Assembly (NCBI RefSeq): GCF_021729885.1
Contig: NZ_CP063401.1
Location: forward strand, 1,674,001 to 1,738,000
Reading direction: 5' to 3'
DNA from: Devosia sp. SL43
GTDB lineage: Bacteria > Pseudomonadota > Alphaproteobacteria > Rhizobiales > Devosiaceae
Length of the DNA: 64,000 nucleotides
Shown: in pieces, positions 45,667 to 53,864 of the stretch
How positions within the stretch are numbered: the first letter of the stretch is position 1
How the letters are laid out: each line of letters begins with the position of its first letter
The notes under the pieces: model-generated
The model's database searches: none
What the model was told of the DNA's origin: nothing
Seen by the model: the letters and a program-made list of their open reading frames with translations, nothing else
Position numbers and translations under genes: made by a program

Positions 45667-46041
45667 ATCAAGCGACCCTCCCAGGTCTATGCGTCTCGCG
45701 TTAGGGCGAGATGTCCTGAGACCGGAGATACGCCCAATGAACGGCGATCGTCAATGGGTCTTCAAGTGTTGGTTTTTTTTGATCTGGTCACCAAAAGATT
45801 CCCTTTTGGCCAACCAAAACGGCGCCTCGCAGTCAGCGGATTCAATCAGCTAACCAAATTTGGATCGAAAAAAGCACGCTGCAAAAGCAGACCTTCTGTC
45901 CTTGAGGTGCGATGCCCCAGCCGAGCATAACTCTCTCAAACGGCCCTTTGGCTCTTGGCGAGGCCGGTCTCCCTTGACGAGTCTGAACAAGATGGTGGCA
46001 CGTTGCTCACAGAAGACCGCCTGCACACAGAGGCCGCACCC
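45667..46041. other. Gene-free border between core genome and accessory island
   Basis: serC leader on the left. From about 45750 composition changes: lower GC with T-runs and a CCAAAA/TTTTGG palindromic patch (about 45790-45830). No credible gene or tRNA is visible. I read it as the left edge of an eroded accessory region. Confidence 0.5.
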
Positions 46042-46254
46042 ATGCGAAAACCCGCCCGAGATCCTTTATCGGTGCCCACTGACACGGAAGCTGGCGCGCC
46101 TCGCACGCCACCACGCAAAGATGGTCGGCGACCGCTCGTGGTCTACCTCGAACCTTCGTTGATCAAAGATCTCAAAATGGAGGCCCTTGATCGAGACATC
46201 AATGTGTATGAGTTGGTCGAGGAAATCTTGAAGAAGCCGAGGGCGCAATCGTAG
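46042..46254 (+). CDS. Small ribbon-helix-helix-like protein
   Basis: 70 residues. A basic, Pro-rich N-terminus (1-32) is followed by RPLVVYLEPSLIKDLKMEALDRDINVYELVEEILKK, which has the strand-helix-helix pattern of Arc/CopG-type DNA-binding proteins found on plasmids and islands. ATG at 46042 has GAGG 8 bases upstream; an in-frame TTG at 45955 would add 29 residues. Could be an antitoxin or partition-type regulator, but no partner gene is next to it. Confidence 0.6.
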   Translation: MRKPARDPLSVPTDTEAGAPRTPPRKDGRRPLVVYLEPSLIKDLKMEALDRDINVYELVEEILKKPRAQS

Positions 46255-46710
46255 CCAGTCCACGTGGGACGTACCAATCGGCGCCGCACGTGGTTAGAAC
46301 GTTTCACTGCCACAATGGCCCCCGGCCAGGTCCCAACCCTTCTGAAACAATCAGTCAGCTTCGGCCTGCCCTTCTGCTTAGCGCCCCATTTCGGCCGTTC
46401 AAGTAGCCTTGGCGATTTCCCCAAAAGCTGCCGTCCCCAAAGGTGCGGCAGACGGCTCAAATCGGGTGGAGGGGACAGGCAGTTTTTTGATGCCCAGACA
46501 ATCAATGCGGACGCTGGATGATCGTCTCGTCAGGGCCGGGAGGCATTCCTTCAGTTCATGGTACCTTCAGGCAAGTGGCGGCCATACTGCTGGTGAAAAC
46601 TGGTGCCTGAATTGGCCCAAGCTGCCATTGGCGAGTAACCAGCAGAAACGCCCGATGTGGCCACGAGCACCGGACATGGACAGCATGGACAGCCATGGAT
46701 CACCAAGGCG
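46255..46710. other. Non-coding stretch with degenerate repeat copy
   Basis: No gene with convincing codon structure. It contains one copy of the GCGCCCCATTTCGGCCGTTC motif at 46381 extending to about 46427, shared with the far side of the integrase remnant. Confidence 0.5.
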
Positions 46711-47315
46711 CTAGCCTGTGATCTTGATCGAAAGCTCTACGTCCCAGAGGAGCTTGCGGGGCTCCACGCGATAGTCGGTCAGGTAGGCCTCGTAGCGGCT
46801 GACATAGGACTCCGACAACCCTGGATCGATGGGCTCGAACGCAGTGCAGGTCTCGCGGCCCCATTGCATGAGAGCCTGGTTGCCGCGCAGCCCATTGCCT
46901 CGATAAACCAGCGAAGCGTAGCGGCCACCGGGGAGCAGGCCGGGCGTGATCACGGAATTTCCGGCGCCGCCGCGTCGGTGAGAAAGCCCGCCTCGATCTC
47001 CATGACAGCGTTCATGTCGCAGTGGTAGTAGCGCAGGAAGTAAGGACCGTCCTCCTGCGTACCGGTGGCCTTGCTCCAGGTCCGCAACGCCTTGAGCGCA
47101 CGGGTCGCAACTGCAAACATGCCTGAGAACGGAGTATGCAGGCGGATGCCCACGTATCGCCGATCTGGCTTCTCGACGACGCTGATCGGACCGATGATGT
47201 TTTCAGCCTTAATATCCCTCTCCCAGAACGCAGCCGCGTCGCCACGACGGCTTGAGTTTGACCCACGTTTGCACGGTGCTGAGCGCTTTTCCTGCTCGAC
47301 AGCAGTCGACCTCAT
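46711..47315 (-). pseudogene. GyrI-like effector-binding domain gene, split by a frameshift
   Basis: Two adjacent minus-strand frames together make one GyrI-like (effector-binding, SHOCT-less) protein. The upstream part (47315-46950) holds ISVVEKPDRRYVGIRL, FLRYYHCDMNAVMEIEAGFLTDAAAP; the downstream part (46953-46711) continues with VITPGLLPGGRYASLVYRGNG, LMQWGRETC and SRYEAYLTDYRVEPRKLLWDVELSIKI. They join at 46950-46953 where the frames overlap by four bases. The upstream part also lacks an ATG at the expected domain start. Either a decayed gene or a sequencing error. Confidence 0.7.
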
Positions 47316-47432
47316 TTTGTCGTACGGGCCTCAGGGTTCGACATCCTAAAAGCTGCATCCGCCGTTCGCTATCGGGTGCCAGCATCGGTGCCCCTATTTC
47401 TGCCCTTGAGGCCCGTTCTTGGCTAGTCCCAG

Positions 47433-47640
47433 TCATGGAAGAAGATCCGTTACCGCGCGGCCACTTCCGTCCATTGCCATCGGAAAACTGGCGTGCTCAT
47501 GAACGATTTTCCATAGCCCCACGCTGCGCCGCAGCACGACAGCCTGGAACTGCCCGGCATCCCAGGGACGAACTGAATACACCGTCGCCATGATGCGATA
47601 AGGCGTTCGAGCATTCCCATCTTGTTCAACTGGGCGGGCG
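47433..47640 (-). pseudogene. Remnant of a SnoaL/NTF2-like gene
   Basis: Only the last part of a minus-strand frame is recognisable: VVLRRSVGLWKIVHEHASFPMAMDGSGRAV, which resembles the C-terminal strand pair of SnoaL-like/DUF4440 (YybH-type) proteins (WKIVHEH.S.P). Sequence upstream in frame (to 47831) is Arg/Pro-rich and does not fit the family. Read as a truncated, decaying copy. Confidence 0.45.
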
Positions 47641-47880
47641 CCCCACGGGATGGCCTGGGCGGCGGCTGTCCTCGGCACCCTTCCGACCAGGACCTCGTGC
47701 CACCGACTGTCCAGTCGCCGGAAACCGGGCACTGCAAGGGCTCGACCGGTCGGCCCTTGCATGATCGAGTTCAAAGCCCGGACCTTCGATCGGGGTCGGA
47801 CTGCTATGCTTGCCGGGGGCAGATGACACATTCCCGCCTCGACAACATCGGCAGCCGACGCGCTTCAGGCTATAGGCTCG

Positions 47881-48345
47881 TCACCGGTTCGGATCCGCCT
47901 TGGCGATCTCGGTCAACTTGCTGCTCACTTGCCCCAATATCTTCGAGAACGCGTCAAGTTCCGCTACGGACAGGTGGCCGAAGAGCTGCTTGGCAAACTC
48001 GGTGGTCTCCGCCTTCAAAGTGGAGAATGCTTGCTGACCCTTTCCTGTCAGAACGACCAGTATCGCCCGTCTGTCGGTGGGATGTGCGGTGCGCTTCGCA
48101 AATCCGGTTTGCTCGAGGGCATCGATCAATGTGGTCACATTGCGTGGAGTGACCTTGAGTTGGGCAGCAAGGTCCCGCTGCGTCATCTGCGTGGCTTCGC
48201 CGAGGAACCAGAGCACCTGAGCCCTGGTCAGCGTCAGGCCCCGATCGGCGAGGCCACTCTCCATGTCCTCCTCCATCAGCGTCGTAACGAGAAGGAGCTG
48301 CGACAGCGTGTCGCTACATTTCGCCGTATGATCATCATCGTGCAT
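47881..48345 (-). CDS. MarR family transcriptional regulator
   Basis: 154-residue winged-helix repressor-type protein: dimerisation helix (about 8-35), recognition region LTRAQVLWFLGEATQMTQRDLAAQLKVTPRNVTTLIDALEQTGFAKR, wing TAHPTDRRAILVVLTGKG, then a C-terminal helix pair. ATG at 48345 overlaps a TATAAT (-10-like) sequence and has no Shine-Dalgarno, so a leaderless start or a start further inside is possible; a GTG at 48354 is also in frame. Divergent from the SnoaL gene with only 49 bases between, the usual layout for autoregulation. Confidence 0.85.
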   Translation of the reverse strand: MHDDDHTAKCSDTLSQLLLVTTLMEEDMESGLADRGLTLTRAQVLWFLGEATQMTQRDLAAQLKVTPRNVTTLIDALEQTGFAKRTAHPTDRRAILVVLTGKGQQAFSTLKAETTEFAKQLFGHLSVAELDAFSKILGQVSSKLTEIAKADPNR

Positions 48346-48358
48346 ATTATACACTATG
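48343..48358. promoter_or_regulatory. AT-rich divergent promoter/operator between marR and SnoaL genes
   Basis: CATA-N8-TATG inverted repeat overlapping a TATAAT on the minus strand. A likely MarR-binding and promoter site; not proven by sequence alone. Confidence 0.4.
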
Positions 48359-48394
48359 TGTGCTGCTCAATTAAGTGTCAACCTGGAGTGCTCG

Positions 48395-48928
48395 ATGAAG
48401 GTAACGTCGGCCAACGAAAACATCGAGATTATGAGGAACGCCTTTGCCGCCTTGGCGAGGAAGGACATCGACACCTGCATATCGTTTATGACGCCCGACT
48501 TCATCATAAACTTGGCTGGCGTACCGTACCAGATGCGTGGCCCCGACGCTTGGCGCAAGAATGCCGAGATATTCTTCAAAGCGTTTCCCGACATCAAGTT
48601 CGTCGAGGAGGATATGTTCGCAAGTGGCGACCGCGTTGCGGTGCGGTTCCGCTTCACTGGGACGCACAATGGCGATTTCCTTGGAAATGCCGCCACCGGC
48701 AAGAAGGTGTCGTACGACAGCTACGAGTTCTACCGCATCGCCGATGGCAAGATAGCCGAGGAGTGGATCTCCTCCGATATGCTGACCATCCTGACGCAGA
48801 TCGGCGCCTTTCCCCCGCATCAGCTCATAGCGATGTACCTCTCAGGGTATCGTGTCTGGTTCGCGGCAATTCTTGGATTGGCTGCCGGCGCTGTAGCAGC
48901 GCTCACCCTGGGGTCCATGTTTAGTTAG
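48395..48928 (+). CDS. SnoaL-like polyketide-cyclase-fold protein with C-terminal membrane helix
   Basis: 177 residues. A SnoaL/NTF2-fold ester-cyclase domain (about 8-135; FAALARKDIDTCISFMTPDFII, RGPDAWRKNAEIFFKAFPDIKF, VAVRFRFTGTHNGDF) is followed by a hydrophobic helix (about 150-172, WFAAILGLAAGAVAALTLGSM). SnoaL proteins are normally soluble, so the tail anchor is unusual. GGAG precedes the ATG at 48395. Controlled most likely by the divergent MarR regulator. Confidence 0.82.
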   Translation: MKVTSANENIEIMRNAFAALARKDIDTCISFMTPDFIINLAGVPYQMRGPDAWRKNAEIFFKAFPDIKFVEEDMFASGDRVAVRFRFTGTHNGDFLGNAATGKKVSYDSYEFYRIADGKIAEEWISSDMLTILTQIGAFPPHQLIAMYLSGYRVWFAAILGLAAGAVAALTLGSMFS

Positions 48929-49302
48929 GCCCTAAGGTTGGCCATTTTCTTCGAGGTGCACTTACACCTTATCGCGGTTGGCATGTAATATCTGCGTCCA
49001 ACAGGAGCATGCCAAAGGCTGGGAGGGGCGCAGCGCGTAGAGTTTTCGGACCTACTTGCATTCCCAAGCGTCCCTGCCAGTATCCACGGAGCCTTCATGG
49101 CAATACATGACAGGGCTTCCAGCCCTCGTGTTGTCCACAATTAGCCCAGATCGCTCGCCAAACCCTGCCCGACCCGTCCGGAAAGGTGGGCGTTTTGCCG
49201 CCCTTTGCCACACTTTGCATGGCCTTGAATTTCCGGAAGCTCCGCCGCCAGTGAGGTTGCCATAGTCGTTCCTCCCACGGCCGCTTTGGTCGATGGAGAA
49301 GA
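48929..49302. other. Non-coding island stretch
   Basis: No gene with family similarity. The only reading frame with a good ribosome-binding site is the short minus-strand frame listed separately. A CCAGCCCTCGTG/ GGGCTTCCAGCCC local palindrome is seen near 49110. Confidence 0.4.
49141..49263 (-). CDS. Possible small protein, unrecognised
   Basis: 40 codons starting MATSLAAELPEIQG, with a strong GGGAGGA 7 bases before the ATG at 49263. It is divergent from the integrase remnant. No family recognised; it may be the start of a truncated gene or chance. Confidence 0.25.
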   Translation of the reverse strand: MATSLAAELPEIQGHAKCGKGRQNAHLSGRVGQGLASDLG

Positions 49303-49929
49303 GTGATGGGTATCTCACAGTACGACCCTGCTGCAGCAGGGAGGCCTGCATGGAATGCCGGCAGGCAGGTTGGAGCCAAACGCGCCCTAAAGATCAGGCA
49401 GATCTGGTCGATCCGCTTCTTTCTCGACCGAGAAGGCCGGATGAGAGACCGGGCGCTCTTTGATCTCGCTATCGACAGCAAGCTTCGAGGCTGCGATCTA
49501 GTGAAGGTCAAGATCGGCGCACTGTGGCTGGACCGGCCATCCGGTCCAAATCGATTGTGATCCAGCAGAAAACGGGCAGACCTGTTCAATTTGAAAACAC
49601 CTCTGACACAAGAACCAGCCTGCTCGCCTGGCTCGAAAGACGAGGCGGCACGGTCGATGACTTCGCCTTTCCAAGCCGTGTTATTGCGCATGGTCACTTG
49701 AGCACCCGTCAATATGCAAGGCTGGTCGATGAATGGGTGAAAGCTATCGGCCTGACGCCTGAGGAGTACGGCACTCACTCGCTCCGCCGCACCAAGGCGT
49801 CGCTGATCTATAAGGCAACGGGCAATTTGCGAGCTATCCAGATACTGCTCGGTCATAGAGAACACAGTCCGCTATCTGGGCGTGGACGTCGACGACGCCC
49901 TCTCATTGTCCGAGGCGACCGAGATCTAG
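49303..49929 (+). pseudogene. Tyrosine recombinase/integrase, inactivated by two frameshifts
   Basis: A phage-type integrase is spread over three frames. Frame 1 (49303-49523) gives WNAGRQVGAKRALK, IRFFLDREGRMRDRALFDLAIDSKLRGCDLV; after a one-base loss near 49524, frame 2 continues VAGPAIRSKSIVIQQKTGRPVQF, YARLVDEWVKAIGL, GTHSLRRTKASLIYK (catalytic HxxR) and AIQILLGH; after a second shift near 49868, the ending ENTVRYLGVDVDDALSLSEATEI resumes to the stop at 49929, with the catalytic Tyr in VRYLGVD. About 7 bases appear lost after LLGH. Domain content is otherwise complete, so inactivation looks recent. Confidence 0.88.
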
Positions 49930-50221
49930 TGTTCAGCGTTTCGCCGGCGGTCATATGTCCAGTCGGCGAAGCGCCCCATTTCGGCCATTACCATGCTGCG
50001 GCCGCTGCCCGAACCGGACATGACCTAGAAGGGGGCATATCGGCACCTTTGCGCCCCATTTCAGACGTTCGGGCAGGCTTTTCGATTTCCTGAAAGCGGA
50101 CGGTCCGATTCTGACAGCGGGAAAAACCAGACGCTTACCCTACGTTGTCGATTGCCAACCGCCCGACTGATCCGCACGCGCGGCCGTGCTCTCGGCCCCG
50201 CGCTCCGCCAGGGTGGACTGA
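49930..50221. repeat. Degenerate repeats at the right edge of the island
   Basis: Two more copies of the GCGCCCCATTTC motif (49971-49990 and 50051-50097); the second shares about 45 positions with the copy at 46381 (…GTTC..G.AG..TT..CGATTTCC..AAA). No gene found. Confidence 0.55.
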
Positions 50222-51073
50222 TTAACGCGGGTGTGTCACGTCGCGTGTCTTGAGCAGGGCATTGACCGTTTCGTCATAGCTCTGCCGGGCGACCCCCAAA
50301 AACAAGCAGTCGACAATGGTTAGCTGCGCGATGCGGCTTACCATGGCGCCAGCGCGCAGCCGGCTTTCGCGCGCATGGCTGATGAGGCGCTCCTGGGCCG
50401 CTTCTGCCAGCGGTGAACCGGGCGACCCAGTGACGGCCACTGTCAGCGCCCCCGCCTCCCGGGCGATCTCGATATAACGCACGGTGTCGGCAGTGCTGCC
50501 CGAGTGAGAAAAGCCCAGTGCCACTGTGCCCGCGGGCGAGAGCAGGGCGGCCGACCAGGCCTCATGGGAATCGGCCAACAGGAACGCATTGCGCCCGATG
50601 CGGAACAGCTTGTGGTGCAGGTCCTGAGCCACGAAATGGCTGGCACCGATGCCGAACAGCAGGATACGGTTGGCGCTGTCCAGGGCGGTGACGACGCGCC
50701 CGAGGGCGTCAAAATCGAGGCTGGTCACGGTCTCCTCGATGGCCAGCATTTCCAGTGACGCCAGTTTTGACGCCATTTCTTGCAAGGTGTCGGAGCGTGC
50801 GATTTCTGCGCCCAGCGTGATCCCGCCGCCAAACTGGGCGGCTTCGCGCCCAAGCTCGGTTGCCAGCGACATGCGCAGTTGCGCGTAGCCCGACAGGCCC
50901 AGCATTCGGCAGAAGCGGACCACGGTCGCGACAGAAGTAAGGCAGGCAGCGGCAAGGTCCGAAATGGTCATATCAAGGACCACGCCGGGATTGTGGCGGA
51001 TAACGGAAGCGACCCGTTCCATGGCCGGGGTGAGCTTGTCGGACGACGCCTCGATGGTCGATTGTATTCCCAA
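50222..51073 (-). CDS. MurR/RpiR family transcriptional regulator
   Basis: 283-residue repressor-type protein. N-terminal HTH_6 domain (about 1-77, MERVASVIRHNPGVVLDMTISDLAAACLTSVATVVRFCRMLGLSGY) and C-terminal SIS domain (about 120-250, ILLFGIGASHFVAQDLHHKL, ALGFSHSGSTADTV) that would sense a sugar phosphate, plausibly MurNAc-6-P. TTG at 51073 has GGGGGAGG 8 bases upstream and matches the family start; GTG at 51082 is too close to that site. Divergent from murQ, as with MurR in E. coli. Confidence 0.88.
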   Translation of the reverse strand: MGIQSTIEASSDKLTPAMERVASVIRHNPGVVLDMTISDLAAACLTSVATVVRFCRMLGLSGYAQLRMSLATELGREAAQFGGGITLGAEIARSDTLQEMASKLASLEMLAIEETVTSLDFDALGRVVTALDSANRILLFGIGASHFVAQDLHHKLFRIGRNAFLLADSHEAWSAALLSPAGTVALGFSHSGSTADTVRYIEIAREAGALTVAVTGSPGSPLAEAAQERLISHARESRLRAGAMVSRIAQLTIVDCLFLGVARQSYDETVNALLKTRDVTHPR

Positions 51074-51157
51074 GCTGGCCACCTCCCCCGTTCAGATGCC
51101 TTTCATGCATGAGTCGCAGGCCTGCGACGAGCAACTGTAATGGCGCTGAAACAAATA

Positions 51158-51181
51158 TTCAGGAAATCTTCAATTTCTGAA
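51158..51181. promoter_or_regulatory. Candidate RpiR operator
   Basis: TTCAGGAAAT (51158-51167) and ATTTCTGAA (51173-51181) form an inverted repeat that ends just before the -35 of the murQ promoter, in the regulator-murQ intergenic gap. Confidence 0.5.
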
Positions 51182-51186
51182 AATCA

Positions 51187-51215
51187 TTGACACATCTGCC
51201 CCGTCCTTTCTAGTC
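51187..51215 (+). promoter_or_regulatory. Probable sigma-70 promoter of the murQ operon
   Basis: Perfect TTGACA at 51187-51192, 17-base spacer and CTAGTC at 51210-51215 as -10. It lies 37 bases before the murQ ATG. Confidence 0.6.
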
Positions 51216-51251
51216 TCCCGCCCAGACCGGTCCAGATCTAAAGGATGATCG

Positions 51252-52232
51252 ATGGTTCTGCCCCCCCCGCTCGGCCCAGCTCGGCGCATCGACAGCATGA
51301 GCATCGCTTTCGACGGACAGCGGGCCCTGATGAGCGAACTGGACCTGCTGGTGTCCGAGGGGCGCAATCCCGGCACGATGGGGATCGACATGATGTCGAC
51401 CCGCGAAATCCTGACCACTATCAACAACGAAGATGCCAGCGTCGCCCACGCCGTGCAGGAGGTCATCCCGCAGATCGAGCGCGCGGTCGATGCGACCGTC
51501 ACCGCCTTTGGCCAAGGCGGCCGGTTGATCTATTTGGGCGCCGGTACCAGTGGACGTTTGGGCGTGCTCGACGCATCGGAATGTCCGCCAACCTTTGGCG
51601 TGCCCTATGGTATGGTCGTGGGGCTCATTGCTGGTGGTCCCGATGCGCTGATGCGCGCCACCGAAGGCGCCGAGGATCGTGCCGAGGATGGGGCAGCAGA
51701 CCTTACGGCTATCGACTTAACGGCGCGCGACGTCGTGGTCGGCATCGCGGTCAGCGGTCGTACGCCCTATGTCATCGGCGGGCTCAACCATGCGCACGCG
51801 GTGGGCGCGGTGACGGTTGCGCTGTCCTGCAATCCCGGCTCCACCATCGCGCAGATCGCCGATATTGCTATCTCGCCCGTCGTCGGGCCCGAGGCCTTAA
51901 CCGGCTCGACCCGTCTCAAGTCTGGGACGGCACAGAAACTGGTACTTAACATGCTGACCACAGCCAGCATGATCCGCATCGGCAAAACCTATCAGAACCT
52001 GATGGTGGACCTGAATGCCAGCAACAAGAAGCTGCTGGCCCGCGCCGTGCGCATCGTCATGCAGGCCACCGATTGCAGCGCGCCCGAAGCTGAGGCGGTG
52101 CTGGGAAAGACCCATAACGACGTCAAGCTCGCCATTCTCGTGCAACTGACCGGCCTCGATGTCGGGGCGGCGGGCGCAAGCCTTAAATCGGCCGGTGGCT
52201 TTCTGCGCCGCGCCATCGAGGGCGGCACCTAA
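51252..52232 (+). CDS. murQ: N-acetylmuramic acid 6-phosphate etherase
   Basis: Cytosolic enzyme that removes the lactyl ether from MurNAc-6-P to give GlcNAc-6-P and lactate. SIS fold with [25 protein letters not shown] (Glu in SEC is the catalytic acid region), [19 protein letters not shown] segment and SCNPGS; near full-length similarity to E. coli MurQ. ATG at 51252 has AAAGGA upstream and gives 326 residues; similarity begins at [17 protein letters not shown] (ATG 51330), so the first 26 residues may not be translated. First gene of the operon. Confidence 0.95.
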   Translation: MVLPPPLGPARRIDSMSIAFDGQRALMSELDLLVSEGRNPGTMGIDMMSTREILTTINNEDASVAHAVQEVIPQIERAVDATVTAFGQGGRLIYLGAGTSGRLGVLDASECPPTFGVPYGMVVGLIAGGPDALMRATEGAEDRAEDGAADLTAIDLTARDVVVGIAVSGRTPYVIGGLNHAHAVGAVTVALSCNPGSTIAQIADIAISPVVGPEALTGSTRLKSGTAQKLVLNMLTTASMIRIGKTYQNLMVDLNASNKKLLARAVRIVMQATDCSAPEAEAVLGKTHNDVKLAILVQLTGLDVGAAGASLKSAGGFLRRAIEGGT

Positions 52233-52291
52233 CGGCGGTTTCCAATCCTGCCGGAGTACCGGCAGGCATGTTTTCACAGGAGGGATACCAA

Positions 52292-53812
52292 ATGCACTGG
52301 ACGAATTCGCGTAAACTTCTCGCTGGCCTGGCCGTTGCCACGGCTTTGTCTAGCGTCGCGCTGGCCGTACCAGCCCAGGCGGCAAGCCTGCGCATGGCCT
52401 GGTCGCAGGACGCCACTGGTCTTGATCCACACAAGCAGACGGCGTTCTCGTCGCTGCGCCTGCTCGAGCTGATCTATGAGCCGCTGGTGCGGCTCGACAC
52501 CGATCTCAATGTCGTCCCGGCGATTGCCACCAGCTGGGAATTCGCCCCTGACGCCAAGACCCTGACCTTCAAACTCGACCCCAATGCCAAGTTCACTAAC
52601 GGAGCACAGGTGACTCCGGCTGACGTCAAGGCGTCGTTCGAGCGCCTGCTCGATGAAGAGACTGCCGCCGCCGCGCGCTCGAACTTCCTCTCGATCGAGA
52701 GCATCGATACGCCCGACGCTGAGACTGTGGTGTTCAACCTCAGCACCGCCGACGTGCCGATCCTCGTCGCCATGGCGACGATCAATGCCGCCATCGTGCC
52801 AGCCAGCGAGATCGAGGCGGGCAGCATCGGCACCACCGCTCTGGGGTCGGGCCCGTTCAAGCTCGATTCCTGGGAGCCCAATGCAAGCGAAGTGCTGAGC
52901 GCCAATGCCGACTGGGCCGGCGGTGACCTTGCCATCGAAGGCATCACCATCACTGTATTGCCTGACGAAACGGCCATCCTGGCATCGCTACGCGCGGGGC
53001 AGATCGACTTTGCCTTGCTCAACGACCCGCTGGTGGCCACCATGGTGCCCAACGAGCCCAACCTGCAGCTCAACCGCGTGACGGGCCTGGCCTATAACGT
53101 GCTCCAGCTCAACCCGGCCCGCGCGCCGATGGACAACCTGATGGTGCGCCAGGCGATTTCCTGTGCGGTCAACCGCCAGAGCATCATCGACGCGGCGCTG
53201 GCCGGCGAAGGTGCCGTGACCGGTCCGCTGACCATGCCAGCTTTCGCCCAGGACCCGAACAGCCTGTTCTGCTACGAGCAGGACGTGGAAAAAGCCAAGC
53301 AGCTGATGGCCGATGCCGGCTTTGCCGACGGCTTCACCGCCAAGGTGATCGCCGCGACCGGCGAGCCGCCGGTGGCGTCGGCAGAGGCGCAGGTGTTGCA
53401 GGCGCAACTGGCCGAAATCGGCGTCAATCTCCAGATCGAACTGATGGAGCTCAACGTCTATGTCGACACCTGGCTCAAGGGTGACTTCGACATGGCGGTG
53501 GCGCAAAATGGTGGCCGGCCCGACCCCTATCCGATGTACAACCGCTACTTCACCAAGGACGGCAACTTGCAGGCCGTATCGAACTTCGTCGATGACGAAA
53601 TCGACAGCCTGTTGAAGCAGGGTCAGGCTGAGACCGACCCGGCCAAGCGCCTCGAAATCTTCCATGCCTTCGAAAACCGGCTGGCTGAACAGGCGCCATG
53701 GGTCTGGCTCTCGACGGCCTATAGCTATACCGCGCAGCTCAAGACGGTTTCGGGTTATGAAGGTTCCCCGACCGGTACTCTGTTCGGCCTGACCAAGGTC
53801 ACCCTCCAGTAA
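52292..53812 (+). CDS. Oligopeptide-type ABC transporter substrate-binding protein
   Basis: 506-residue SBP_bac_5 protein with signal peptide (about 1-31, ending in VPAQAA). Family pieces: MAWSQDATGLDPHKQT, LIYEPLVRLDTDLNVVPAIATSWEF, KFTNGAQVTPADVKASFERL, MVRQAISCAVNRQSIID. Such proteins bind peptides, opines or muropeptides. AGGAGGG precedes the ATG at 52292. Position between murQ and anmK suggests the ligand is a MurNAc-containing fragment, which is inference. Confidence 0.9.
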   Translation: MHWTNSRKLLAGLAVATALSSVALAVPAQAASLRMAWSQDATGLDPHKQTAFSSLRLLELIYEPLVRLDTDLNVVPAIATSWEFAPDAKTLTFKLDPNAKFTNGAQVTPADVKASFERLLDEETAAAARSNFLSIESIDTPDAETVVFNLSTADVPILVAMATINAAIVPASEIEAGSIGTTALGSGPFKLDSWEPNASEVLSANADWAGGDLAIEGITITVLPDETAILASLRAGQIDFALLNDPLVATMVPNEPNLQLNRVTGLAYNVLQLNPARAPMDNLMVRQAISCAVNRQSIIDAALAGEGAVTGPLTMPAFAQDPNSLFCYEQDVEKAKQLMADAGFADGFTAKVIAATGEPPVASAEAQVLQAQLAEIGVNLQIELMELNVYVDTWLKGDFDMAVAQNGGRPDPYPMYNRYFTKDGNLQAVSNFVDDEIDSLLKQGQAETDPAKRLEIFHAFENRLAEQAPWVWLSTAYSYTAQLKTVSGYEGSPTGTLFGLTKVTLQ

Positions 53813-53864
53813 TCGAACCGGGACCGGCCCCAGGGCCGGCCCCCCCCCGAAAGCGGGCAGTTCC

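Noticed and set aside
47929..48924. Plus-strand frame covering marR and the SnoaL gene
   Set aside because: It runs antisense to marR and out of frame with the SnoaL gene; no domain is recognisable.
49095..49865. Minus-strand frame opposite the integrase
   Set aside because: The plus-strand sequence is a clear integrase remnant, so this frame is a shadow.
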